A stretch of DNA of 64,000 bases from Lutjanus erythropterus (lineage: Eukaryota; Chordata; Actinopteri; Lutjaniformes; Lutjanidae): the NCBI GenBank assembly GCA_020091685.1, contig CM034594.1, positions 1,047,981 through 1,111,980 of the forward strand, written 5' to 3'. Shown here piece by piece: positions 49,701 through 60,168 of the stretch (the first letter of the stretch is position 1; each line of letters opens with the position of its first letter). A program made the translations under genes and the position numbers. The notes beneath the pieces were generated by a model. It ran no database searches. It was given only the letters and a program-made list of their open reading frames with translations, and was not told the origin of the DNA.

Positions 49701-50649
49701 TGATAAACATTGTGTCTATTTGCATTAGGTTACTGGGGATATCCTAATAAAAACAGATACAAGTGCTGCAATTAGGGCTGCAGCTGATATTCATTTGCAT
49801 CATTGATCAACCTGCAGATTATTTTCTCAATTAATCAATTGGTTGTTTCATCTATAAAATGTGAAAAATGTCAATCAGTGTTTTACTAAGTTTGATATGA
49901 CATCATCAACTGTTTTGTTTTGTCCACAAACCAAAGATATTCAGTTTACTGTTGAAAAAGAGCAAAGAAACCAAAAAATTAAAAAAAAAAAAAAAAAGAA
50001 ATCTGAGAATCTGAATCTGAGAGTTTTTACTTTTTTCTTAAAAAGTTCTTAAAAACTTAAAAATAATTAATTGATTATTAAAATAGTTGCGATTAATTTA
50101 ATAGGTGACAACCAACTGATTAATCATTGCAACTCTATTACATATGAAATAAGCAGTTTTAAATAGATGATACTGAATAAATTATAAACATTTGGCTGAC
50201 CACATTCAGCTCATAGTATTCCTACAGATGTAAACATCCACAAATGACACATATGCGACTGGCTCGAACAAAAGATATAATACTTGTACATTCTACAGAA
50301 AAAAACTTTTGGAGACCTTAAATATTCTCTACAGATATGTAATAGTCACTAAATAAGTGTCAAGTGCAGATGTGTCTCCAGTATTTGCAGACAGATCTTT
50401 CCTTGGACCTTTATTATAATGCTCTTATTTTGAAATTACTCCAACTTCTGCTGTTGCCACATAGAGATAAAGGACACACTGAGTATTTGATAAGACGCTA
50501 CTGCAGGAAGGCCTCCAAACTACTGACTGACTGATCAACAAAGTGATGACCCTCTGATAAGATTTCTGATCATTTATTGGGATTAACTGTCCCAAACCCA
50601 GGTCTAGGACCTTAATCTGTATGGAAGAATAAAGGAAAAGTATACTCAC

Positions 50650-50745
50650 TGTGTGAACGAGTAGGTCAGTTCTCTGCTGGCTACTAGTGCAGCGTGTGGG
50701 GGCAAGTGTGGATGCTTGACTAAATGTGTTTGTATATGCTTCGCA
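50650..50745 (-). other. tagln noncoding exon 1 (candidate)
   Basis: The minus strand has a strong donor ACA/GTGAGTAT at 50650/50649 and a TATA-like TTTTAAG about 30 bases upstream of the estimated start. Mammalian TAGLN likewise has a short noncoding exon 1 and a long intron 1. The upstream edge is estimated from the TATA spacing. Confidence 0.6.
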
Positions 50746-50908
50746 GGGACCTCCCTCTCAAAAATGCCGGCTTAAAAGGAGCAGATGAAGCGAGATGACT
50801 TCACTAGTCTACCGAGAGAGTCAGAGAGGGAGGGAGGGAGGAATGGAGGAGGGAGCATGATGGAGAAATAGGAGGGGGAGAAGGGAAGGAAAAAAAAGGA
50901 AACTTCAT

Positions 50909-50918
50909 CCTTAAAAGG
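50909..50918 (-). promoter_or_regulatory. Proximal CArG box (SRF site)
   Basis: CCTTTTAAGG (palindromic apart from its central order) fits CC(A/T)6GG exactly. Its centre is 71 bases from the distal box, close to seven helical turns. Confidence 0.65.
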
Positions 50919-50979
50919 GCAATGGCCTTTCAGCAGCTCTGCGCGTCTCTTCCCCTTCACGTCCAGTTAAAAAGCCCGG

Positions 50980-50989
50980 CCTTATTTGG
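50980..50989 (-). promoter_or_regulatory. Distal CArG box (SRF site)
   Basis: CCAAATAAGG on the minus strand fits CC(A/T)6GG exactly. It lies about 235-245 bases upstream of the estimated tagln start. Confidence 0.7.
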
Positions 50990-51106
50990 GTAGAGCTGCT
51001 CCATGTAGAGGAGAGAAAGCAGCAGCCAGGCAGCGATGGTTTGGTCAGCAGGAATTCTCCAAATACTTTCACCACATCCCTCCTCAGTTCAGAGTGGTAA
51101 CATGAT

Positions 51107-51560
51107 GGTGAAAGAGAGGCTGGGGGCTGATGATGGAGATGGGGAGAGGGGGGAGTAGGGAGGAGTGAGGGGAAGAGATGGAACTTAAAGAAAATAGAGA
51201 ATGAGACACTGGGTGTGGAAAAGTGAATAAAGGGTCCTATTCCATTGTAGGGAATGTGAATGTCAGAAGTGAGTCTTTCTTTGCATGTTTTGCACAACGA
51301 GGAGAAAAGAAAGGGAGAGGAGATGGTGAGTAGAGGAGAGGTGAGGAGGAAAGAGGGGAAGAGGAGGGGACAGGAGAGGAAGAAGGAGGTGAGGAGAGGA
51401 AGAAGGGAACAAAACTCCTACAAAGAAGTAGGAGAAGAGGAGAGGAAGATGGGGCAGAGGAGAGTGTGAAGGAAGAGATGAAGGAGACCAGGAGATGATG
51501 AAGGAGAGGAAAGGAAGAAAGAGTGGAAGAAGAAGGAGAGGAGAGCAGAGGAAAATGGAT
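51107..51560. repeat. Homopurine (GA-rich) tract
   Basis: About 450 bases of almost pure A and G on the + strand (GGAGAGGAAGA-type words), with a similar shorter run at 50820-50900. It lies immediately upstream of the tagln CArG boxes. Long frames on the opposite strand are serine/proline low-complexity artefacts. Confidence 0.85.
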
Positions 51561-51634
51561 GATGAGTAACAGAATCATCATCATTCAGGCAGAGAACTCC
51601 ATGTAAGTCCTGAGTCCTCTTCAGTAGCTGCACC

Positions 51635-51636
<2 letters not shown>

Positions 51637-51692
<56 letters not shown>
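51637..51692. repeat. (GT)27 microsatellite
   Basis: An uninterrupted GT run of about 56 bases, beside the homopurine tract. Confidence 0.95.
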
Positions 51693-51693
<1 letters not shown>

Positions 51694-52142
51694 CCCTGCG
51701 CCACCACCACTCAGGACATTTCCATCACTTCCATTCCATTACAGGCACTTTTTGGCACAGTGTTGCTGTTTGAATATACGAGGTGTTAAACGTACTTTAT
51801 GCTTATAACCACAGCTGGCTTCACTCGCCCAGTGGAAAGACTGAAGTTAGATAGATCACACTCAGGATGAGAAACTCATGTGTAACCAGCCTTAATTTAA
51901 CACATACGTGAGATTCATATAGACAAAATAGTATCAAACCAGATTCCAGCAATAACATTTCAGAGTTACATACTTCATCTGATTATAAACCTAAATCACT
52001 TTGAGTACTAAACATATATCTCTAGAAAAAATAAAAGCCAGCAGTCATGCTTATAATAATTTCCCAAATGTTGTTTTTTCTTGACCACAAATATTTGTGA
52101 ACTCAGTACAAGTCTCTACTGTACAAAACTGTTTATGTGAAG

Positions 52143-52590
52143 CAGAGGCGTGGACTTCCACTTAATTCCAGATCCATTTGTTTCAACCAATCTGACAGCA
52201 TCCAGTCAAGTTGTAGGAGAGAATCATGTAGAATTAATGTTATGTAACTGAACTGAAGAAGGAAATAATGATAACAAGGATAATTTTGTTGTAAAACAAA
52301 ACTACAAGGTGGTCAACAAACAAACTGCCATATGCAAAATATGCAGGTCACAAAAACACAGATGAGATGCAACAACTTCCAGCTACCGCTACCTTAAATG
52401 CCAAGTAACTTTGTAAATCAATGAGGCTGGAAACTCACTGTTACTTCATGTTTAGGACTTGAAACTCAAAGTTTAGGACTTGAAACTCAAAGTTTAGGAC
52501 TTGGAACTTGCCTGTGTTGACTTGGGATTTGACTACAAAAAATCAGTGACTTGTGACTTGCAACAAAACATTGACTTGGTCCAACCTCTG
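52143..52590. mobile_element. CAGAGGTG-type repeat, copy 2
   Basis: Starts CAGAGGCGTGGACTT and ends ACTTGGTCCAACCTCTG, matching the borders of 5466-5611. It contains a 21-bp direct tandem repeat (AGGACTTGAAACTCAAAGTTT, unit near 52455-52500) and many ACTTG words. Larger than copy 1. Confidence 0.65.
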
Positions 52591-54555
52591 GTTTCAAGTA
52601 ATTGATGCAGATTTGCCTCATAATCACAGTGCACTTCCTTGTTATGTTGAAAAAAAAGCCAGTTCCACAAATATTTTTAAAATCTGTTTAGTCTCATCAA
52701 TCTTTCCATTTTTGGTTCTGTAATATTAAATACCATACAGCTGTGGTCTTCTCATTAAATCTCACTTAGATCAGCTGTAACTTGAACAGAGCCAGATGTT
52801 ATACTCTTTCTCATGTGTTTTATTGGGTGAGTATTTACGTGATTTTCCTTTGATAGTTGAAAATGTGCAAGATTTACAAATAAAACAAAGAAATAACCTG
52901 GAATACAATACATATTGTTATATCTATTCTGTTGTATTACAGTTATATGGGCTGCAACTACTTTGCAAATATGTGTAGAGGGAAGGTTAAAAGTTTTTAT
53001 TAGTCTAATGAGGAGATGTTCTTAATTAACAAATATGGAAAGTCACATACATATATATATATATATGGTTTAATACAGGAAAAGTTTGCATTGACTTTGT
53101 TACAATGACTATGATCACATGCACACTATTTTTTTTATTGTTGCCCTTAATATGACCTTAGAACTCAAATAGTTTTAACTTTTTCTCAGTCAGTCAGCAG
53201 CCTCTCTGAAATAGTATATTGCAGAGCTTAGAAAACAAATTTAAAAATATCTCAACATTTTTTTGCTGACAAGCCCCAAAATACCCATATTATAGCTGAG
53301 TTCTATATGGTTATGATACTATTATTATTATTGAGGTCATGGAGGCTTGCTCATGTCATCTGATCCTCTGCTGACATCCAGTGAGTGAGACCATTGTTTT
53401 TCTGACAGTTCGAATTAGCTTTATGGCCAATAGAAACAGAGAGGATGAGGCTGATATTTTGGGAAAATAGCATTTTTGGAAAAACACTCATTTGCTGTCT
53501 TGATGAGTTAGAGTTTCATGATAAAATTAATAAAACTGATATTTAAAAGCCGTTGTTGACTTCAGAACTAAAAGAAATTATGTACAAGGCAAAAAACCTG
53601 TTGTTACCCAGCTCTATCCAAACGCTGTTTCAAGTGAGAGAAAGTGAACACACTTTGAGAGGAATTTGTACGTTCAAACAATTAGTGAGGAATAATGCTA
53701 ACAGTCATTGTATTGTAATCAAAGGAGTTACTTTATGGAGCAACTGTAATGACAAAATGAGAACATGTACAACACTAAATAACTTTAGATTACTGCATGA
53801 AAATAACATACTGAATGGATGTGGGATGGATGATCAGAGAGGGAAACTGGCAGAGTAAGTAAGGAAACAAGATGTGTGGGTTGATTTCAACGTGTTCTCA
53901 TCCAAACTCACAACGTATTGATGATGTGTCATCGCCTTTTAGGCATCTGATACCGAAGCACAAGGCAGCGTTGTGAGGTACGCATTGTTTCTGCAGAATT
54001 GGCTTACTTTTGAAGTGTTGCTGTGGAATTAATTTTTTGTCCACTGGGTGAGTGGACCTGTTTTGCGTACAAGTTACATGAATAATATCCAATCTAAAAA
54101 CTGTACGTCTATATTTGAAATGAAATCAGTTATTTCTACCTAAACCCTACCAAACTGACTCCAGATCAGCATGTACACACAAAAACATGAAAGCTGCCTC
54201 CATATACTCTTTGTTCACAGGCTGTGATTGCGTTAAGGAAAATGGAGAAGGGCCTCTTAAAACTGCCTGCCAGCGGGTGTACCTGACATGACCACAAAGC
54301 CATTTTATACATCGTGATGTCACTGGAGCAACTCAAAACACAAAGACACGTGACTCAAGACTAGGACTCCTTTTCAGACATTAATTATTCATTGTGAATT
54401 TGCTAAATGTTTGCTTTTAAGTTCATTATTCTTGTTTTGTTTTGTTACTTATATATATTTTGAATCGTTTTATTTATTTATTTATTTTTACATCAAAATA
54501 AAATCTTATTCCCAAAAAACTCTAACATATGTGTCACTCACTTATAAGGTTATAG

Positions 54556-54770
54556 AAAGCAGGCTGTTAGCTTAGAATAAACACTGGAAACAGGAAGGAA
54601 CAGTTGCCTTGGCAGCCTGGCTCTGGCCAAAGGTAATAAAAATCCACCAACCGGCACATCTAAAGTTCACTAATTAACATGTTATATCTCTTTTGTTTTA
54701 TAAATGCAAAACCACAGCCCCGCTGTTAGCCAGTACTTCCTGCTACCTCATAGAAGCTTCCTACTGGAAT
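54556..54770. repeat. Fish interspersed repeat fragment
   Basis: Words TTAGCTTAGAATAAACACTG, GGCTCTGGCCAAAGGTAATA and CACTAATTAACATGTTATAT match, from memory, the middle of a repeat common in percomorph introns; the beginning of the same repeat type is at 28762-28925. Confidence 0.55.
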
Positions 54771-55081
54771 GAGTGGTATGTCTAAACTCTCACAGTGTGT
54801 GTGTGTGTGTGTGTGTCTGTCTGCATGTGTGTGTGAAAGTGAAAATGTGTGTGCAGCATGTGTGTAAACTGCTCCTATGTCATGTGTTTATTCAACTGAA
54901 GGAATTCACTCAGTCTGGCGGTGGTTTATGAGCTTCCATGAAAGGCATATGTTTACAGTATTATACAATACTGTCATAGGTCAAATGCACGCAGCAGCAG
55001 CAGCAGTGTTATAACACACTGTTATCATTCCCAAATTATATCAACGCCTCCAACTGCCACCTTTTTCCATTCATGGTCTAT

Positions 55082-55090
55082 GTGTGTGTG

Positions 55091-55121
<31 letters not shown>
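55082..55121. repeat. (TG)n microsatellite
   Basis: A TG dinucleotide run with one interruption, intergenic. Confidence 0.9.
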
Positions 55122-55123
<2 letters not shown>

Positions 55124-55654
55124 CAAGCTAATTTTGAATGTAAAGGAACATCATCTGCCAAAAGAAACCTGTATGTCCAAATAAATAAATAAATAAATAA
55201 ATGGATTTTACAACAATAAACAATAATCAGAACAAATTAAACGATTCTGTAAGGTCAAGTATTATTAATTCCTCGTTAGCTCATTCATGATCATAATGTA
55301 TTATAATTATCAAAGTTATGATATGTTACCCAAGCATTGCTACAATAGTAATAATTATATGATAAACAGTTCATATTTTACTGTGATGAAAAACAGGCTC
55401 ATATTGGCTGAACCGTCTTGCAGTTGGCTAACATTTGATCATACATTGGGGAATAAGCTCTGTTTGTCTGGTATGTCTGCTGTCCTCTGCAGTCATCCAC
55501 AGTTTAAGACTTAAGTAACGAATAACAAGCACATTTAAATTTAAGTAACTGTAATTATGTTATTAATTTGAGTAAAGTAATTAGTTACATGTGTAGTTAC
55601 TGCCAAAAGTAGTGGAATTAAGGTTACAGTTACTTTATAACATGTTTCTCCCAT

Positions 55655-56130
55655 CACTGATTATAACCATTTTATAAAGCATAATAATCACTCTTACAAA
55701 TACACGAAAATGTGATTATAATGCATGATAAAATGATTATAATGTACTACAACTATGATTTTAGTGAAATGTAAATGTCCATCATTCACTTGTTAATGTT
55801 GGAGTACTCCATTTCTGTTATGACCCATTAAATTCATTAATTAATTTTACATTTAGAATGTTGTTCTTGCACATTACTTAAGGTATTTAATGAGCATTCA
55901 TAGTGAATTATAACCAGTTTGTAATGTATTATCTGCTATACCTCAGGGATCTCATTACTCTACTTGAAACACACAGTGACTGCTTAAGAGTAACTTATAA
56001 TCACATTATGATTATTTTTTATAAAGCATTATGAACATGCATGTTTAAAACAATAATTATACATTGCTATAAGCACAGTAAAACACATTATAAGTATGTG
56101 CATCATGCATCATAATCCACTATAGACATG
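55655..56130. repeat. ATTATAATG-rich interspersed repeat
   Basis: Recurrent words TGATTATAATG, CATTATAA, AAAGCAT(A/T)ATGA in both orientations make this an AT-rich, partly self-complementary repeat. Borders are approximate. Confidence 0.5.
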
Positions 56131-56178
56131 GGCATCATAGACAGTGTCACACAGACACACTTGTTGTAGTCATGGTAC

Positions 56179-56184
56179 TTTATT
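56179..56184 (-). terminator. Candidate poly(A) signal of the C1q gene
   Basis: AATAAA on the minus strand about 320 bases past the stop codon at 56501. Confidence 0.5.
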
Positions 56185-56500
56185 CACATTGTGTACTCAC
56201 TTTTATAATGATACACATTTCCAAACATTTCACTTTCTGTTTTCATGCTATGCAAAAATGTAAGTGTTTCATTCATTGCTTTAGATCATAAATGCCTGCA
56301 TGCACATGCACCAGTCTACGTGTGCACGACATATGTTGTTTATCTCTACTGCACGGGTTCTTAAACTATGGGATTTTTCCAAACATGGGTCACAAACCTA
56401 TTTCTGGCAGGTCAACACATGACAAAACACTAGTTTGTTTTCATGAATAAGGATCTCGGTTGAGTGAGGATTAATGGATTCACTTAAGGTCCTGGAGTCA

Positions 56501-58910
56501 TTAAGTGTAATACTCATCAATGACGGGGTAAACCATGTAACCAGTAAAGATATTATACTGCAGGTGGTTACAGAGTTTCCTCCCAGACATCAGCTCCATG
56601 TACACCTGATCACCTCTCTTCATCTCCAGCATCACAACCTGAAAGAATCCACAGCAGCCATTATAAAAAATATGTCAGAATTACCAAGAAAAGGCTTTTT
56701 TGTGTCCAGTTTTGATTTTATGTGTACAATCCCAATTCCGCAAGAGGTGGGATGCTGTGTAAAACAGAAATAAAAACAGAATGATTGCAATGATTTGCAA
56801 ATTATTTTCAGCTTGTATTCATATCCATGTTTCTTGTACAAAGACAAGATATTTAATGTTCAAAATGATTAACGGGTATGTTTAAAACTGGACACATCAC
56901 CTTTTCCTTCAACAACACTCAGTAAGTGTTTGGGAATTGAGGACACTAACTTTTGAAGTTTTGAAAGTGAAATTTGTTCCCATTCTTGCTTGATATACGA
57001 CTTCAGGTTCTGACATGTGCAGAACGTGTCTTGGCATTGTCTTGCTAAAATAAACCGGGACGTCTCTCTGAAAAAGACACCATCTGGATGGCAGCATATG
57101 ATGCTCCAAAACCTGTACGTACCTTTCAGCATTAATGGGACCTTCACAGATGTGACAGTTACCCATGATGCCATGGGCAACAACACACCCACATACCATC
57201 ACAGATGCTGGCTATTGAAATTAGTGCTGGTAACAATCTGGATGGTACTTTTCCTCTTTAGCCTGGACGTCACGACGTTCATGATTTCCAGGAAAAATGT
57301 GGTGTTGTCAGACCACAGCACACTTTTCCACTTTGTGTCAAGTCATCTCAGATGAGCTCAGCACCAGAGAAACCTGCAGTGTTTCTGGGTGTTGTTGATA
57401 CATGGCTTTTACTTTGCATGGTAGAGACTTAACTTGCATTAATCGCTGCTACGACAAACTATGTTTACTGACAAAGGCTTTCCTACCTGTTCCCAACCCT
57501 ATATCGTATTCTTTATACAACTATGCGGGCTTTGATGCATTTTTAAAGCAGTGCTGATTGAGGGGTCAGAGGTCACAGGCATTCAGTGTTAGTTTTCAGC
57601 CTTGCCCCTTACGTGCAGGGATTTCTCTGGATTCTCTGAATCATTTAATGATATTATGGATTATTGATGATGAAATCCCTACATTCCTGCAGTTTTGCAT
57701 TGAGAAATGCTCTTAAATTGGTAGACTGTTTGCCAAAGCAGTTTTTCACTAAGTGGTGAACATCGCCCTTTCCTTGTGGTGAGCCTTTCAAGCATGTCCC
57801 TTTCATACCCGATCATGCTACTGTCACCTGTTACCAATTAAACTGTTTACCTGTCAAATGCTCCAAACAGATGTTTTTTGAGCATTCCACAACTTTCCCA
57901 GTGTTTTGTTGCCCCTCTCTTGACTTTTTGGAAATGTGGTGCAGGCATCAAATTCAGAATGAATGCATATTTATGAAAATTTTATCATTGTTATTTCATG
58001 AACATGAAATATATTGTCTTTATAATGCTTTCAAGTAAGATAGGTCAAACTGATTAGCAAATCATCGCATACTTTTTTGGGTTTTTTTACACTTAACACA
58101 GCATCCCAACTTTTCTGGAATTGGGGTTGTATTTGTAATATCTGATCACCAGATTTGTTTGTAGCACCCATTTGTGCAGTAATGTTACTTCTTACCTGAG
58201 TGGCACTGTCTTCACCATCCTCTCGATTGTTCTCCCATACACTGACTGCCGGCTGCCCATTCATCAGCAGCTGGACCTATACATGAAAATCAAAAATACA
58301 GCAAAACACAAGAGACAAATGACATGTTATTGCTATGCAGGTAAACCAGTGACATGTATTCTGAAATCATGTAATTGCCAAGTCTATCTTGTTTGTTTAC
58401 TTTATGGTATATACGCTCATTCTTTGCCACATATGAGTAGACCGTGCAGGAAAAGGAATAAACGCCAGCACAAGGGGCTGTGAAGACACCTGGAGAGGGA
58501 GATGAAGAGTTAGTGGGACTGCAGTGGTGTATGCCTTACAAACACGACAAACAAACACGACAAACATGTGACTCACACTTAATTTAAAATGATGGGTAAA
58601 GCTTTGTCTTTACTTCCTCACACTGTACAAAAATGAAGCCAAAATATCCCAGATATGAGCGCTGCCATCTTGCACTGCTGATCTCACCCGACTCCATTGC
58701 AAGCAGAGCTCAGCTGCTGTGAGTCATGACGTAAGCCACCCTTTTTTTTTTATAGCATCAAATAACTAATTAAAACCAAAATTAACAGAAAAATATACAT
58801 TTGTAGAATGGGATGTATAATCCATACTGCAACCAGTCATCAAGTGGCAACTGAGATGTTCTGGCTTCTCATTTGGGGAGCTCTCATGTTGTATATCTTT
58901 GTATGTCAAT

Positions 58911-58962
<52 letters not shown>

Positions 58963-60168
58963 TTTCCTACCCAAGGCAGGGTTGTATCCGTTTCCATCAT
59001 TAAGACTGATGGAGGCATAGGGAATTGGCACGTTAGTATTGAAGGGACCAAAACAACGCTCATTAGATCCAGGAATTGCGACGGCAACATTTGGGTCCAT
59101 GATGGCTTTGAAGGCAACCTTGATGACATCTGAGAGTAATTAAGAGATTTATTTTACACTTCAACAAAGGTCAGTGTCCACAAAACATTTCTGAAACATT
59201 TTTTGTGAAAAGTTTTGTGTGCTAGTTATGTATTATCTGTCATCCTTCACTGTAAATGTGTTTACCTGTGAGACCATGTACTCTCGTACTCAGTACGTCG
59301 ATATCATGCCACAAATATTTAATCCTTATGAAGGTCTCGTCCTCTATTTCGTAAAGCTCATTGGCGGCACAGCAGCAGCCACGCTGCCGATTGAAAGTAC
59401 AGTTGCAGTCCCACTTTTCACAGGTTAGAGGTCCCTGCCACTTGACTGGAGTAGGATGGAGGGATGGTGAGGAAGGAACAAGAGAAGAGGGGGAACACAA
59501 GGCTGTGTGAGGGACAAGCTCAAGATGCTGATGAACATGCTTGCTCTGTCTACTCTGTCTGAGAAATTTAAAGTTTGTAGGGACAGTTCACACCAAAATC
59601 AAAAATGCATATTTTTTCTCTTACCTGTAGATATCGTAGAGATGTCTGTCTTCTCTTGAATATCATGGAACTAGATGGCACTCAGCTTGTGATGCTCAAA
59701 GCACCAAAACTCACCAACATGCACAAACTCAACAGGAATGTCTCTTTCCAGAAATCATGGACGGTTACTCAAGGACATACTTTCTTTCTGTGATAGAATC
59801 TACTGGATCTACTTTTTTTGGTACTTTGTGCACCACAAGCTGAGTGCCAGAACAATCTAGATGGATATATAGATCTACAGGTAAGAGAAAATATATGTAT
59901 TTTTGATTCAGGGGTGAACTGTCCCTTTATAAAGCACATATTTGGGTTACAGAGCAAAAACAAATGACTTACAGCTGAATAATATGAGGTCTAAATATGA
60001 AATGTATATATCTATACTAGGTGGATGAGTGTTGATGACAGGGATAAAATGTGGCAGTTTGTTTGGCTTACGTGCAGCTTGTTTCAGTATCTCAGTGGTG
60101 GACTGGGCCTCCACACGACCACAGAGAAACAGCGACCCCAGCAGGGACAAAACTGTTAATACAATCAT
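56501..60168 (-). CDS. Secreted C1q-domain protein, cerebellin-like
   Basis: Exons in transcript order: 60168-60072, 59445-59266, 59129-58971, 58489-58401, 58276-58196, 56638-56501; all phases join (744 nt, 247 residues). The ATG lies directly after an acceptor (TTTTCAG/ATG), so the 5' UTR is in an upstream exon. Residues 1-21 are a signal peptide (MIVLTVLSLLGSLFLCGRVEA, cut before QS). Residues 33-92 hold a cysteine-rich segment (CEKWDCNCTFNRQRGCCCAA) followed by an acidic, possibly coiled stretch. Residues about 94-247 are a C1q domain, with VFTAPCAGVYSFSCTVYSY, LMNGQPAVSVWE and RGDQVYMEL, ending FTGYMVYPVIDEYYT. No collagen Gly-X-Y repeat is present, which excludes complement C1q chains and most CTRPs. 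Such proteins usually form trimers and act outside the cell. It resembles teleost cerebellin-like genes, but the exact orthologue and function are unknown. Confidence 0.85.
56727..58129 (-). mobile_element. TA-flanked DNA transposon with degraded transposase
   Basis: The ends are inverted repeats (left CAATCCCAATTCC...GGGATGCTGTGT, right ACACAGCATCCCAAC...GGAATTGGGGTTG), flanked on both sides by TA, the Tc1/mariner target. The minus strand around 56909-57202 encodes a relic reading CGCVVAHGIMGNCHICEGPI and RYVQVLEHHMLP, reminiscent of a DDE transposase core, but the frame is broken. The 1403-bp element fills almost all of the C1q gene's last intron (56639-58195). Confidence 0.75.
58911..58965. 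repeat. (GT)n on + strand, (CA)n in the C1q transcript
   Basis: About 46 bases of GT units then GCGCG. In the transcript sense this is a CA run beginning about 5-10 nt after the donor of the exon ending at 58971. Confidence 0.95.
59579..59927. mobile_element. Near-palindromic MITE in C1q-gene intron 1
   Basis: Both ends read GGGACAGTTCAC..C when one is reverse-complemented, then AATCAAAAATGCATAT and TCTCTTACCTGTAGAT. The similarity extends over roughly 150 bases per arm (both arms share GGCACTCAGCTTGTG), so the 349-bp element is almost wholly a hairpin. No coding capacity. Confidence 0.8.

Larger units (their letters stand above)
42683..50649 (-). other. tagln intron 1 (8 kb)
   Basis: The long first intron between the noncoding exon and the ATG exon. 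It holds a short CA tract (43375-43397), repeat material at 48030-48330, 48415-49020 and 49357-49700, and otherwise AT-rich DNA. The longest frame (204 codons around 44859-45473, + strand) has no domain, no splice logic and irregular composition, so it is not called as a gene. Confidence 0.6.
50766..50995 (-). promoter_or_regulatory. tagln promoter: TATA-like box plus two CArG boxes
   Basis: On the minus strand, in transcription order: CArG box CCAAATAAGG (50989-50980), CArG box CCTTTTAAGG (50918-50909), then the TATA-like TTTTAAG (50777-50771). This order and spacing resemble the mammalian SM22-alpha promoter, which has two CArG elements within about 300 bases of the start. Confidence 0.7.
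51693..56178. other. tagln-C1q gene intergenic region
   Basis: Between the divergent side of tagln and the 3' end of the C1q gene. It contains a CAGAGGTG-type element (52143-52590), a fish repeat fragment (54556-54770), (TG)n tracts near 54797-54815 and 55082-55121, an AAAT run near 55178-55202, and an AT-rich repeat of ATTATAATG words (55655-56130). No exon is recognised. Confidence 0.7.

Noticed and set aside
51237..51584. Ser/Pro/Leu-rich 115-codon minus-strand frame
   Set aside because: Pure artefact of the homopurine tract on the other strand.
56909..57202. 97-codon minus-strand frame as a gene
   Set aside because: Lies wholly inside the TA-flanked transposon and reads as a broken transposase relic, not a host gene.
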